From Altererythrobacter sp. BO-6 (lineage in GTDB: Bacteria; Pseudomonadota; Alphaproteobacteria; Sphingomonadales; Sphingomonadaceae), in assembly GCF_011047315.1 (NCBI RefSeq), contig NZ_CP049259.1:1178001-1242000 (forward strand): 64,000 nucleotides of DNA, in the 5' to 3' direction. Under the pieces are notes generated by a model, which was not told where the DNA came from, ran no database searches, and saw only the letters and a list, made by a program, of their open reading frames with translations. Shown one piece after another: positions 1 through 8,763 of the stretch; within the stretch, counting starts at the first letter, position 1, and each line of letters starts with the position of its first letter. Position numbers and translations under genes: made by a program.

Positions 1-67
1 AGGCGATGGCGCTCACGTGTCTCGACTACGCTCGACACGAACGGAGGGTGTGGCTAATCCCGCCCGA

Positions 68-1984
68 ATGATCACCAAACTCCTGATCGCCAATCGCGGC
101 GAGATCGCCTGCCGCATCATCCGCACTGCCCGCGCGATGGGGATCGCCACCGTCGCGGTCTATTCCGATGCGGATGCCAAGGCGCTGCACGTGCGCTCAG
201 CTGACGAGGCGGTGCATATCGGTCCCTCGCCTGCTGCCGAGAGCTATCTTGTGGGCGCGAAGATCATTGCGGCGGCCAAAGAAACCGGCGCGGACGCCAT
301 CCATCCTGGCTACGGCTTCCTGTCCGAGAACGCGGGCTTCGCGCAGGCGGTGATCGATGCGGGGCTGATCTGGGTCGGCCCCAAGCCTGCCAGCATCCGC
401 GCGATGGGCCTGAAGGACGCGGCCAAGCAACTGATGCGCAGTGCGGGCGTTCCGGTAACGCCGGGCTATGACGGTTCGGACCAGTCGGTCGAACGCCTCA
501 CCGCCGAGGCCGAGGCAATCGGCTACCCCGTGCTCATCAAGGCGGTCGCAGGCGGCGGCGGCAAGGGGATGCGCAAGGTCGATGCCCCGGCCGACTTCGA
601 GGCGGCGCTGGAAAGCTGCAAGCGCGAGGCCAAGGCGAGCTTCAGCAATGACGAGGTGCTGCTCGAAAAGTGGATCACCAGCCCCCGCCATATCGAAGTG
701 CAGGTGTTCGGCGACAGCCACGGCAATGTCGTCCACCTGTTCGAGCGGGACTGCTCGCTCCAGCGCCGCCACCAGAAGGTGATCGAGGAAGCCCCCGCCC
801 CCGGCATGGACGAGGCTACCCGCGAAGCCATCTGCGCTGCCGCCGTGCGCGCCGCGAAGGCGGTCGATTACGAGGGCGCGGGCACGATCGAATTCATCGC
901 CGATGCCAGCGAGGGCCTGCGCGCGGACCGCATCTTTTTCATGGAGATGAACACCCGGCTTCAGGTCGAACATCCCGTCACCGAGGAGATCACCGGGGTC
1001 GATCTGGTAGAATGGCAATTACGCGTGGCGAGCGGCGAAGCGATCCCACTCAAACAGGAAGAGCTGAGCATCAACGGCCACGCTATCGAGGCCCGGCTCT
1101 ATGCGGAAGACCCGGCGAAGGGGTTTTTGCCGAGTACGGGGCGGTTGGAGCATCTTAAGTTTGGCGATCTCGAGCGAGTCGAAACCGGGGTCGAAGAGGG
1201 CGGGGTAATCTCTCCTTTCTACGACCCCATGATCGCCAAACTCGTCAGCCACGGCGATACTCGCGAGCAAGCTATTGATGATCTGAAATACGCGCTGGCA
1301 ACCACTGAGGTTTGGCCAGTGCGGACGAACGCAGGATTTGTTGTCCGCGCGATTGACGACGAAGATTTCCGCGACGCCGCGTTGGATACTGGCTTCATCG
1401 AACGGAAGGGCGACAAGCTAGTCCCTTTAACCGAGCCCGACGAGGCGGCATGGAAAGTCGCGGCAATGCTTTCCACCGACCGTTGCAACGAAGCTCCGCT
1501 CGCAGGATTTCGCCTGAACGCTCCGAAGCGCAACACAGTAGCGATCTCAAGTCTCGACGACATGCGGGTCATTGACCTTGATCAGGCTTGGTCAGACACG
1601 CTTCGCGTAGTTTTGGAAGACGGTGACCTGTATTCCACTGACTCGGGCGATGCCCCCGTGATGACCGGGGCGGTCATCGGCGAAACTGCAGTGGTATTTA
1701 ATGAAGGCTCTGCATTCGAGTTTGCGCTCACTGCGCGGGGAACAGGCCATCAGCACGCGCATGACGGCGACATCATCGCCCCCATGCCGGGCAAGGTCAT
1801 CGCGGTCGATGTCAGCGAAGGCCAGGCCGTCACCGCCGGTCAGCGGCTGATGGTGCTCGAAGCGATGAAGATGGAGCACGCCCTCACCGCGCCGTTCGAC
1901 GGCACCGTCACCGGGCTGTCGGTCAGCGCAGGTTCGCAGGTCCAGGTCGAAGCGCTGTTGTGCGTGGTGGAGCCAAGCGAATGA
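68..1984 (+). CDS. Acyl-CoA carboxylase, biotin carboxylase / biotin carrier subunit
   Basis: About 638 residues in the usual order of an acyl-CoA (propionyl-, acetyl- or methylcrotonyl-CoA) carboxylase alpha subunit. An N-terminal biotin carboxylase begins LIANRGEIACRI, followed by an ATP-grasp with the glycine-rich loop AGGGGKGMRK, and a C-terminal biotinyl domain carries EAMKMEH, whose first lysine is biotinylated. It should carboxylate its biotin with ATP and bicarbonate and pass the carboxyl group to the beta subunit 131 bases downstream. ATG at 68 is chosen because family members begin directly with this motif. A GGAGGG lies at about 42-47, nearer an in-frame GTG at 50, so the start may be slightly earlier. 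The acyl substrate cannot be read from sequence; propionyl-CoA would suit the valine genes downstream. Confidence 0.88.
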   Translation: MITKLLIANRGEIACRIIRTARAMGIATVAVYSDADAKALHVRSADEAVHIGPSPAAESYLVGAKIIAAAKETGADAIHPGYGFLSENAGFAQAVIDAGLIWVGPKPASIRAMGLKDAAKQLMRSAGVPVTPGYDGSDQSVERLTAEAEAIGYPVLIKAVAGGGGKGMRKVDAPADFEAALESCKREAKASFSNDEVLLEKWITSPRHIEVQVFGDSHGNVVHLFERDCSLQRRHQKVIEEAPAPGMDEATREAICAAAVRAAKAVDYEGAGTIEFIADASEGLRADRIFFMEMNTRLQVEHPVTEEITGVDLVEWQLRVASGEAIPLKQEELSINGHAIEARLYAEDPAKGFLPSTGRLEHLKFGDLERVETGVEEGGVISPFYDPMIAKLVSHGDTREQAIDDLKYALATTEVWPVRTNAGFVVRAIDDEDFRDAALDTGFIERKGDKLVPLTEPDEAAWKVAAMLSTDRCNEAPLAGFRLNAPKRNTVAISSLDDMRVIDLDQAWSDTLRVVLEDGDLYSTDSGDAPVMTGAVIGETAVVFNEGSAFEFALTARGTGHQHAHDGDIIAPMPGKVIAVDVSEGQAVTAGQRLMVLEAMKMEHALTAPFDGTVTGLSVSAGSQVQVEALLCVVEPSE

Positions 1985-2112
1985 TCCTCCCCGAAACGGG
2001 GAGGGGGACCACCCGCAGGGTGGTGGAGGGGCACCCGCCACTGACGACGCGCATTGGGCCTGTACCCCTCCACCATGCTTCGCATGCTCCCCCTCCCCCC
2101 GATGGGGGAGGA
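1985..2112. repeat. Palindromic intergenic repeat cluster between carboxylase subunits
   Basis: Three hairpins in a row: CCTCCCCG/CGGGGAGG (1986-2004), ACCACCC/GGGTGGT (2008-2024) and a C-rich/G-rich palindrome centred near 2100 ending GGGGGAGG. They look like the dispersed palindromic repeats common between genes in sphingomonad genomes (from memory, not searched). The last arm lies a few bases before the ATG at 2116, so it also supplies the only Shine-Dalgarno-like sequence for the beta subunit. Confidence 0.7.
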
Positions 2113-2115
2113 TTT

Positions 2116-3669
2116 ATGACCTGGGAACGCGAACTGGAAGAACTGCGCCACCGCGAGGCGCTCGCCGAGCAGATGGGCGGTGCGGACAAGGTCGCCCGCC
2201 AGCATGGGCGCGGGAAGATGGACGCGCGCGCACGGCTCGCGGCTTTGTGCGACCCCGGCTCCTTCCGCGAGATCGGCAAGATCGCCGGCAAGGGTCACTA
2301 TGACGAAAACGGCGACCTCACCGGCGTCACCCCCGCCCCCTTCCTGTTCGGCAAAGCCACGATCAACGGGCGGCCGGTGGTTGCCACGGCGGACGATTTC
2401 ACCATTCGCGGCGGCGCAGCCGATGCCGGGATCAGCCGCAAGATGGTGCAGGCGGAGAAGATGGCGCATGAGCTCAAGCTGCCGCTGATCCGCATGATTG
2501 ACGGCACCGGTGGCGGTGGCTCGGTCAAGACGCTGGAGCAGATCGGCGCGACCTATATTCCCGCCGTGCCCGGCTGGGGCGATGTAGTGCAGAACCTCGA
2601 CACCGTGCCGGTGGTGGCGCTGGCGCTCGGGCCGACCGCGGGCCTTGGCGCGGCACGCACGGTTGCCAGCCATTATTCGATCATGGTGCGCGGGTTGTCG
2701 CAGATCTTCGCTGCGGGACCGGCGGTGGTCGAAGGCCTCGGCGAGGCATATCGCGACGGCGCCACCAGCCATGAGCAAGCCAAGGAAAACCTCGGCGGAT
2801 CGGACATCCACACCCGCAATGGCGTGGTCGATGACGAGGTAGGATCCGAGGCCGAGGCCTTCGCCCGCGCGCGGCACTTCCTCAGCTTCATGCCCGAACA
2901 TGTCGGCCAGCTGGCGCGGCGTTCCAACTGCCTCGACCCGGTCCACCGGCGCGAAGAGGAATTGCTCAGCCTGGTGCCGCGCGATCCCAAGGCGGTCTAT
3001 TCAATGCGACGCTGCCTCGACATGGTGTTCGACACCGGGACCGTGTTCGAAATCGGCAAGATGTGGGGCCGCGCCGCGATCACCGCACTCGCGCGGCTCG
3101 ACGGCTGGCCGGTGGCGGTGGTGGCGAGCGACCCCAGCTTCCTGGGCGGATCGTGGGAGGCGAAGACCAGCGAGAAAGTTGAGCGCTTCGTGAAGCTGGC
3201 TGACCAGTTCCGCCTGCCCATCGTCCACCTCGTCGACAATCCCGGCTTCATGATCGGGCGCGAGGCGGAAATGGCGGGTACGATCCGCTATGGCGTCAAT
3301 GCGATGAACGCGATCTACAAGGCCACGGTGCCGCTCGCCAGCGTGGTGCTGCGCCGCGCCTATGGCATCGCGGGCAGCGCGATGAGCAATGCGGAAGCGT
3401 TTCAATACCGCTTCTGCTGGCCTTCGGGCGATTGGGGTTCGCTCCCCATCGCGGGCGGGCTGGAAGTGGCTTACAAGTCGGAGCTGGAGGCGGCCGAGGA
3501 TCACGCAGCGATGCTGGAGGAAATCCGCGAGAGGCTGGGCAAGGTCACTTCGCCCTTCCGCAGCGCGGAACGCTTTAATGTCGAGGACATCATCGACCCG
3601 CGCGACACCCGGCCCTTGCTGTGCGAATTCGCGGAGCTTGCCTGGAGGAAGCTGGAGAGCGAAGTCTAG
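2116..3669 (+). CDS. Acyl-CoA carboxylase, carboxyltransferase (beta) subunit
   Basis: About 517 residues with the two crotonase-like halves of a biotin-dependent carboxyltransferase. The N-terminal half holds TAGLGAARTVASHYSI and the C-terminal half PGFMIGREAEMAG and YGIAGSAMSNAEAF, which form the oxyanion-hole regions. It should transfer the carboxyl group from the biotinyl subunit encoded upstream to an acyl-CoA. The open frame reaches back to 1960, but that part only translates palindromic repeat sequence, so ATG 2116 (MTWERELEELRHREALAEQM) is the start. Substrate among propionyl-, acetyl-, methylcrotonyl- or another acyl-CoA is unresolved. Confidence 0.87.
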   Translation: MTWERELEELRHREALAEQMGGADKVARQHGRGKMDARARLAALCDPGSFREIGKIAGKGHYDENGDLTGVTPAPFLFGKATINGRPVVATADDFTIRGGAADAGISRKMVQAEKMAHELKLPLIRMIDGTGGGGSVKTLEQIGATYIPAVPGWGDVVQNLDTVPVVALALGPTAGLGAARTVASHYSIMVRGLSQIFAAGPAVVEGLGEAYRDGATSHEQAKENLGGSDIHTRNGVVDDEVGSEAEAFARARHFLSFMPEHVGQLARRSNCLDPVHRREEELLSLVPRDPKAVYSMRRCLDMVFDTGTVFEIGKMWGRAAITALARLDGWPVAVVASDPSFLGGSWEAKTSEKVERFVKLADQFRLPIVHLVDNPGFMIGREAEMAGTIRYGVNAMNAIYKATVPLASVVLRRAYGIAGSAMSNAEAFQYRFCWPSGDWGSLPIAGGLEVAYKSELEAAEDHAAMLEEIRERLGKVTSPFRSAERFNVEDIIDPRDTRPLLCEFAELAWRKLESEV

Positions 3670-3670
3670 A

Positions 3671-3752
3671 ACCCACCCCCAACCCCTCCCGCAAGCGGGA
3701 GGGGAGCGAGACTTGCCGAGCCTCAGGCGAGGCTAGTCGCAGTGGGGTGGGC
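3671..3752. repeat. Palindromic repeat, possible bidirectional terminator
   Basis: A perfect 10-bp stem CCCCTCCCGC/GCGGGAGGGG (3683-3704) lies inside an outer ACCCACCCC / GGGGTGGG pairing. It sits exactly between two convergent genes, where it could terminate both transcripts. It resembles the repeat at 1985 in style but not in exact sequence. Confidence 0.65.
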
Positions 3753-3759
3753 TCCCCGA

Positions 3760-5019
3760 TTAATGCCGCATGATATCGTGCAGTTCCATATAGCGCCGCG
3801 CCTGGTTGGGGCGGCGGAACAGCTTGCCCCGCTCGCTATAAAGTACCAGCGCCAGCGCCGAGATCGCGCATAGCGTCATCGCAATGCCCAGCGGCAGCGC
3901 GGTGCCATCGTAGGCCTGGCCGATCGCCGCGCCGAGCAGCGCGCCGGTGACCATCCGCACGCTGGTTTGCGCCGACGAGGCAGCGCCTGCGATCTGCTGG
4001 AACGGCTGCATCGCGATCGAAGAAAAGTTCGCGCCGACAAAGCCCAGCATGGTCATGTTGAGCGCAAGCAGCGGCACGAATTCCCACAGCGTCTGCCCTT
4101 CATGGCTGGCGGACAGAACTTGCAGCAGGCTGACGATCAGGAAGCCGATCAACGCGGTGTGGCTCACCCGGCGCGCGCCGAACCGTTCGACAATGCGCGA
4201 ATTGGTGAAGCTGGCGATGACCATGCCGATGATCGACGCGCCGAAGATCAGCGCGAAATAATTGCCCGCGCCGAAGCTCTCGGCGATCAGCTGTTGCGAA
4301 GAATTGAGGAAGCCGAACAGCGATCCGAACACCAACGCGCTGCCGATCACATAACCCACAGAGACACGGTTGGAGAGCGATTGGCCCATGTTCTTGAGGA
4401 TCGTGACGGGATCGATCTGCTGGATATTGTCCTCCGTCAGGCTTTCGGGCAGCCTTAGCCACACCCACAACCCGATGATCACACCCATCAGCGCCATCCC
4501 GTCAAAGATTGCGCGCCAGCTAAAGAACATCAGGATCAGCTGGCCAATCGCCGGCGCAACGATCGGCACGGCAAGGAAGATCATGATGATGAGGCTCATC
4601 ATCCGCGCCATCCGGTCGCCGCCCACACGGTCGCGCACGATCGCCGTGGGCACCACGCTCAAGCCAGCACAGGCAATCCCCTGGACCAGCCGCAGCACCA
4701 GCAGCGTCTCGAAATCCTCTACCCAGGAACAGGCCAGCGACAGCACGATGTAGGCAATCAGCCCGACAAACAGCACCGGCCGCCGCCCGAACCGGTCTGC
4801 AAAGGCGCCGGGGAAGAACGCGCCGATACCCGAACCCAGGAAATAGGCGCTGATGACATATTGCCGGTTGTTCCCGCCCGCACCAAGGTCATCCGCCATC
4901 ACCCCCAGCGCCGGCAGCATGGAATCGATGCCGAATGCCTGCAGGCTCATCAGCGAAGCCATCAGCACGATCAATTCGCGCTCGCCAAATTGGCGGGAAG
5001 AAGCGGAGCCGGATTGCAT
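3760..5019 (-). CDS. MFS exporter, Bcr/CflA-like
   Basis: About 419 residues, mostly hydrophobic, consistent with 12 membrane helices. The segment RLVQGIACAGLSVVPTAIVR followed by a long APAIGQLIL stretch resembles the motif-C region of Bcr/CflA drug:proton antiporters. The start at MQSGSASSRQ is chosen because AAGGA lies about eight bases upstream; the open frame continues much further but runs antisense through dinB. It diverges from dinB with a gap of about 117 bases and ends against the palindromic repeat. Substrate unknown; export of a toxic small molecule is the family role. Confidence 0.8.
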   Translation of the reverse strand: MQSGSASSRQFGERELIVLMASLMSLQAFGIDSMLPALGVMADDLGAGGNNRQYVISAYFLGSGIGAFFPGAFADRFGRRPVLFVGLIAYIVLSLACSWVEDFETLLVLRLVQGIACAGLSVVPTAIVRDRVGGDRMARMMSLIIMIFLAVPIVAPAIGQLILMFFSWRAIFDGMALMGVIIGLWVWLRLPESLTEDNIQQIDPVTILKNMGQSLSNRVSVGYVIGSALVFGSLFGFLNSSQQLIAESFGAGNYFALIFGASIIGMVIASFTNSRIVERFGARRVSHTALIGFLIVSLLQVLSASHEGQTLWEFVPLLALNMTMLGFVGANFSSIAMQPFQQIAGAASSAQTSVRMVTGALLGAAIGQAYDGTALPLGIAMTLCAISALALVLYSERGKLFRRPNQARRYMELHDIMRH

Positions 5020-5136
5020 ATTCAGGTCCTTGGGCGCTGGCGCCGCGGAATGGAAGCAGCTTTTTTGCGAGTGCGAAGAGAGTGCCATAGGACGACAAAG
5101 GTTCCGCACCGCCAGAATTGCGGCTAATTTGCTCGC

Positions 5137-6273
5137 ATGGCGGATGCGCAGGGCAGCGATGACATCGGAGCAATGGAGCCTGAGGAAGCCCGCGGCCTCA
5201 GGAAGATCATCCATGTCGACATGGACGCCTTCTTCGCCAGCGTGGAACAACGCGACAACCCGGAGCTGCGCGGCAAGCCGGTGGCGGTGGGCGGCGCGGG
5301 TGGGCGCGGCGTGGTCGCCGCCGCCAGCTATGAAGCGCGCACATTCGGCGTGCGCAGCGCCATGCCCTCGGTCACTGCCAAGCGGCTGTGCCCCGATTTG
5401 ATTTTCGTGCGCCACCGGTTCGATGCTTACAAGGAAGCGAGCCGCACGATCCGCCGGATCTTCGAACACTACACCCCGCATGTCGAACCGCTAAGCCTGG
5501 ACGAGGCCTATCTCGATGTGACCGAGGACCTGCTGGGGATCGGTTCCGCCACCCGCATCGCCGAGCTGATCCGCCAGGAGATCCGGGCCAAGACGCAGCT
5601 GACCGCCAGCGCCGGGGTGAGCTACAACAAGTTCCTTGCCAAGCTGGCGAGCGACCAGAACAAGCCCAACGGGATGTGCGTGATCCGCCCCGGCGAAGGC
5701 GCACAATTCGTCGCAGGCCTGCCGGTGCGGCGGTTCCACGGGGTCGGTCCCAAGGGCGCGGAAAAGATGGCGCGGCTGGGGATCGTGACCGGTGCGGACC
5801 TGGCGGCGAAAGACATCGCCTTCCTGCGCCAGCATTTCGGCAGCCAGGCGGACTATCTCTACCGCGCGGCGCGCGGGATCGACCTGAGGCCTGTGCGTGC
5901 GCACCGCATCCGCAAGTCCGTGGGCGGGGAACGCACCTTCAGCGAGGATATCTCGTCAGGCCCCGCGCTGCGCGAGGTGCTCGAAAACATCATCGACATC
6001 GTGTGGGACAGCATCGAGAAGACCGAGGCCAAGGGCCGCAGGGTCACGCTGAAGATGAAATACACCGATTTCCAGAACGTGACGCGGGCGAAGACGGTGG
6101 ATCACCCGGTGGCCGACAAGCGCGAATTCGCAGGGCTTGCGCGCGGCCTGCTTGACGAATTGCTGCCGCTGCCGATGCCGATCCGGCTGATGGGGCTGAC
6201 GCTTTCGAAGCTGGAGGGTGCGGAGGAACCAGAGGAACGCCCACGCGACGAGGCACAGCTTTCGCTGCTTTAG
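5137..6273 (+). CDS. dinB: DNA polymerase IV (Y-family translesion polymerase)
   Basis: 378 residues. The palm motif HVDMDAFFASVEQRDNPEL, the second acidic motif LSLDEAYLDVT and the fingers segment YEARTFGVRSAMP are all present and intact, as are the helix-hairpin-helix and little-finger regions. It should bypass lesions with low fidelity. No beta-clamp motif of the QLSLF type is evident, though the tail ends AQLSLL, which is close to it. The start could also be the ATG at 5173. It overlaps the convergent Nudix gene by four bases. No LexA box was recognised in the divergent promoter region. Confidence 0.92.
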   Translation: MADAQGSDDIGAMEPEEARGLRKIIHVDMDAFFASVEQRDNPELRGKPVAVGGAGGRGVVAAASYEARTFGVRSAMPSVTAKRLCPDLIFVRHRFDAYKEASRTIRRIFEHYTPHVEPLSLDEAYLDVTEDLLGIGSATRIAELIRQEIRAKTQLTASAGVSYNKFLAKLASDQNKPNGMCVIRPGEGAQFVAGLPVRRFHGVGPKGAEKMARLGIVTGADLAAKDIAFLRQHFGSQADYLYRAARGIDLRPVRAHRIRKSVGGERTFSEDISSGPALREVLENIIDIVWDSIEKTEAKGRRVTLKMKYTDFQNVTRAKTVDHPVADKREFAGLARGLLDELLPLPMPIRLMGLTLSKLEGAEEPEERPRDEAQLSLL

Positions 6274-6758
6274 CTGCCGTCGCGATTGTCGCGCCAATGC
6301 TCCAGCGCGCGGCGCGCCATGCCCGAGAGCGGTTCGGGCAGCGAATGCGGCGGAAAAAAGCGCGCCTCGGTAACCTCGCGTCCGTCCGGCTGCGGGTGCA
6401 GATCAATCGTCGCAGCGAACAGGTGCATGGTATGCGGCGAGCCGGAAATCACGCCATCGAACGTGCCAAGCGCGTTCAGCCGCACCAGTTCCAGCCCCAG
6501 TTCCTCGCGCACTTCTCGCACGGCCGCAGCCAGCGGATCCTCGCCTTTGCCGATACCGCCTCCGGGCAAATACCAGGCCGCCGGGCCATAGCTGTGCTGC
6601 AGCAGCAGGATCGAGCCATTCAAGTCGGTCAGGATCACATTGCAGCCCGCGAGCGGCACCTTGCGCCAGGTCCTCCAGCGATGCCGCACGCGGTAGGCAA
6701 CCGGCAACAGCGCGCGGTGCACCGCCGCGGGAATGATACGGATGATCAGGTGAAGCAT
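6270..6758 (-). CDS. Nudix hydrolase
   Basis: 162 residues with a complete Nudix box, G-x5-E-x7-REVREELGL, starting at GGIGKGEDPLAAAV, so metal binding and pyrophosphate hydrolysis should be intact. A hydrophobic, arginine-rich N-terminus of about 35 residues precedes the domain, which is unusual for small housekeeping Nudix enzymes and may attach it to membrane. Its start overlaps the end of pgl by 13 bases, so the two are probably cotranscribed and translationally coupled. Substrate not predictable. Confidence 0.82.
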   Translation of the reverse strand: MLHLIIRIIPAAVHRALLPVAYRVRHRWRTWRKVPLAGCNVILTDLNGSILLLQHSYGPAAWYLPGGGIGKGEDPLAAAVREVREELGLELVRLNALGTFDGVISGSPHTMHLFAATIDLHPQPDGREVTEARFFPPHSLPEPLSGMARRALEHWRDNRDGS

Positions 6759-7369
6759 GTAACCGGCTGGCGCGCGGCACCGAGCAGCCGCGCGATCGGC
6801 AAATCGTGTTCGCGCCGGATCGCCACGTCGAACACGTCGCGCTTGTCCGCAGCGCCGCCCAGCGTGAACAGCAATGAATCCGACGCGAGCAGCGCGGGAA
6901 TGGTCAGCGTGATCCGGTCAAACGGCGCATGCGCGGGCAGCGGATCGGGCGTGAGCCGCCGCACTGCCTGCGGGTCGTCAACCTTGGGATCGGTGTTGGG
7001 GAACAGCGAAGCGATATGCCCGTCGCCGCCCATGCCCAGCCAGGCGACAGCGAAATGCGGCGGCTGGCTGTCTTCGGATAGTGGATGAATGCGCGCGCCG
7101 ACCGGTTCGAACAGCGCGCGGATCTTCCCGGTGTTGGACGCCTCGTGATCCTCGGGCACGATCCGGTCATCGCCCGGCCACACCACCAGCCGCGACCAGT
7201 CAAGATCGCGGGTCACCAGTTCTGCCATGATCGGGAACGGGGTCGAACCGCCGGGAACGGCGATTGCGACATCGCCATTGGTCGCGTCGAGCGCGGCCGC
7301 GATCCGCGCATCCAGCCAGTCGGCAATCGCGCCAGTATCGGCGCCGTCCACTATCGTTACATCGGCCAT
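6746..7369 (-). CDS. pgl: 6-phosphogluconolactonase
   Basis: 207 residues of the NagB-like lactonase family. VAVPGGSTP-type phosphate loop (IAVPGGSTPFPIM) near residue 37, WPGDDRIVP in the middle and GMGGDGHIASLFP as the catalytic region are all present. It hydrolyses 6-phosphogluconolactone in the oxidative pentose phosphate / Entner-Doudoroff route. It is shorter than the typical 230-260 residues but retains all motifs. It stands alone, without zwf or edd nearby, and is followed by the overlapping Nudix gene. Confidence 0.86.
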   Translation of the reverse strand: MADVTIVDGADTGAIADWLDARIAAALDATNGDVAIAVPGGSTPFPIMAELVTRDLDWSRLVVWPGDDRIVPEDHEASNTGKIRALFEPVGARIHPLSEDSQPPHFAVAWLGMGGDGHIASLFPNTDPKVDDPQAVRRLTPDPLPAHAPFDRITLTIPALLASDSLLFTLGGAADKRDVFDVAIRREHDLPIARLLGAARQPVTCFT

Positions 7370-7383
7370 GCAGCCCTGATAGC

Positions 7384-7416
7384 AAAAGGGCCGCTCCCGG
7401 CTAGCGGAAACGGCCC
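7384..7416 (-). terminator. Rho-independent terminator of dps
   Basis: Read on the minus strand, a GGGCCG/CGGCCC stem encloses a further CCGCT/AGCGG pairing and is followed directly by TTTTGCT. It lies about 45 bases after the dps stop codon and just before pgl starts. Confidence 0.75.
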
Positions 7417-7459
7417 ATTCGCATATGTATTCGTCGTCACGCAGTGAGCCTGCGGTAAA

Positions 7460-7924
7460 TTAGTTCTCGAGCAGCGAGCTCAGGAACCAGACGCGCTCTT
7501 CGGCCATGTCGGTCCAGTCATCGATCAAGCCATCGGTGGCGTTATCGCCTGCATCTTCAGCGAGCTGCTTCATGCCCTTGAGGCGTTCGACCAGCTTGCG
7601 GTTATCATCGCGCAATCCCGCGATCATGTCCTCCGCGCTCAGCGTGGTGCTGTCCTGGTCCTTGATCTGGGTGTGCTTTGCGACCGCGCCGACCGAGGTC
7701 AGCGTGTCGCCGCCATTCTTCCGCACCCGCTCGCCGATCGCATCGATCTGGTCGCGAATCTCGATCGCCTGCTCGTCAAATAGCAGGTGCAGGTCGCGGA
7801 AGCGCGGGCCCTTCACGTGCCAGTGGAAGTTCTTCGTCTTCAGATAAAGCGCGAAGTGATCGGCCAGCAGGGCGTTGATTTCAACGTTGAGGGCGGTCAT
7901 CGAATTGTTGTTAGGGTCCAGCAT
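7460..7924 (-). CDS. dps: Dps family ferroxidase / DNA-protecting protein
   Basis: 154 residues, a single four-helix ferritin-like domain of normal Dps length. The inter-subunit ferroxidase signature KNFHWHVKGPRFRDLHLLFD is intact (its first His, then the downstream Asp/Glu of LLFDEQ). It oxidises ferrous iron with peroxide and stores iron as a dodecamer, protecting DNA. The N-terminus lacks the lysine-rich DNA-binding tail of E. coli Dps. The start could also be the methionine at residue 9 (MTALNVEI). Single gene with its own terminator. Confidence 0.93.
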   Translation of the reverse strand: MLDPNNNSMTALNVEINALLADHFALYLKTKNFHWHVKGPRFRDLHLLFDEQAIEIRDQIDAIGERVRKNGGDTLTSVGAVAKHTQIKDQDSTTLSAEDMIAGLRDDNRKLVERLKGMKQLAEDAGDNATDGLIDDWTDMAEERVWFLSSLLEN

Positions 7925-8080
7925 GTGCGGAGGCTCCTTTTCGGGGTTGCAGCCTGCGATCGACCCGCCGAATGCAGGGTTCGCGGCTTCGTGAATGTTC
8001 AGTTATATAATGCATCGAGGCCCGATTTTGTTCCGGGAATAGCTGGCCACTTTGATCGAACTAGTCGATCGAAATGCCAA

Positions 8081-8635
8081 TCATGGAGCAATCGAAGCGA
8101 TCAATAGCGCTGCCCCGAGCAATATTGCGGCGAGCACCATGCGTATGAAATAAAATAATTTTTGACGCTGCGAAAATTTTTCCAGCCAGAGCCATGCCAG
8201 AACTATCGCCGCCACGCTCGCCAGCCCGCCGCCAGCCAGTGCGGGCAGCGGATCGGCCAGCGCAGCGGCCGCAGCGAATACGCACAAACGCGGCGCGTCG
8301 AGCTGCTGCCGGGCGAACAGCACCAATGCCGCCGCGCCCAGCGAAAGCGTCGGCTCTTGCAGGTGCACTGGCCTGACCGGAATCGCCAGTTCCACCGCCG
8401 CCAGCAGCAGCCCCCCGGCCACGATCCAGCCGCGCGGCTGCCCGATCACGTGGCTCGCCAGTTCCGCCCCGAGCAGCGCCATCACCGCCGTGGCAGCAAG
8501 GCTGGATGCAATAGCTGTGACGAGCAAAGCGGGTGACCGGCCATGCGCCTGCACCAACGCGCCCAACGTCCGCGCGGCGCGACCACCGGTCGAGGTCGCA
8601 ATACAGGCGAGAAAGGCGATCAGCGCGGCGTCCAT
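8081..8635 (-). CDS. Small integral membrane protein of unknown function
   Basis: 184 residues with five to six predicted membrane helices and short polar loops. The repeated pattern of an N-terminal acidic helix (MDAALIAFLACIATSTGGR) and a later LADPLPALAGGG segment is vaguely like a two-repeat transporter such as the TMEM165/Gdt1 (UPF0016) group, but the diagnostic ExGDK/R motif is absent, so that link is only a guess. An overlapping longer frame is rejected as its arginine/glycine-rich translation is typical of antisense frames in this GC range. Confidence 0.55.
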   Translation of the reverse strand: MDAALIAFLACIATSTGGRAARTLGALVQAHGRSPALLVTAIASSLAATAVMALLGAELASHVIGQPRGWIVAGGLLLAAVELAIPVRPVHLQEPTLSLGAAALVLFARQQLDAPRLCVFAAAAALADPLPALAGGGLASVAAIVLAWLWLEKFSQRQKLFYFIRMVLAAILLGAALLIASIAP

Positions 8636-8763
8636 CGCCTGCGCCTAGCAAGCCGCTCGCCGCCCCGCCAGCGTTGGCGCCCGCATGCATCATTTGCGCA
8701 GGCGATCTTTGTCCCTAAACCGTCCTAAGCAGGACCAAATCGAGACGAGCAAGGGAGCAGGCA

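Noticed and set aside
8061..8693. Alternative frame over the membrane protein at 8081
   Set aside because: Its Arg/Gly-rich composition is typical of a shifted frame; the chosen frame gives continuous membrane helices.
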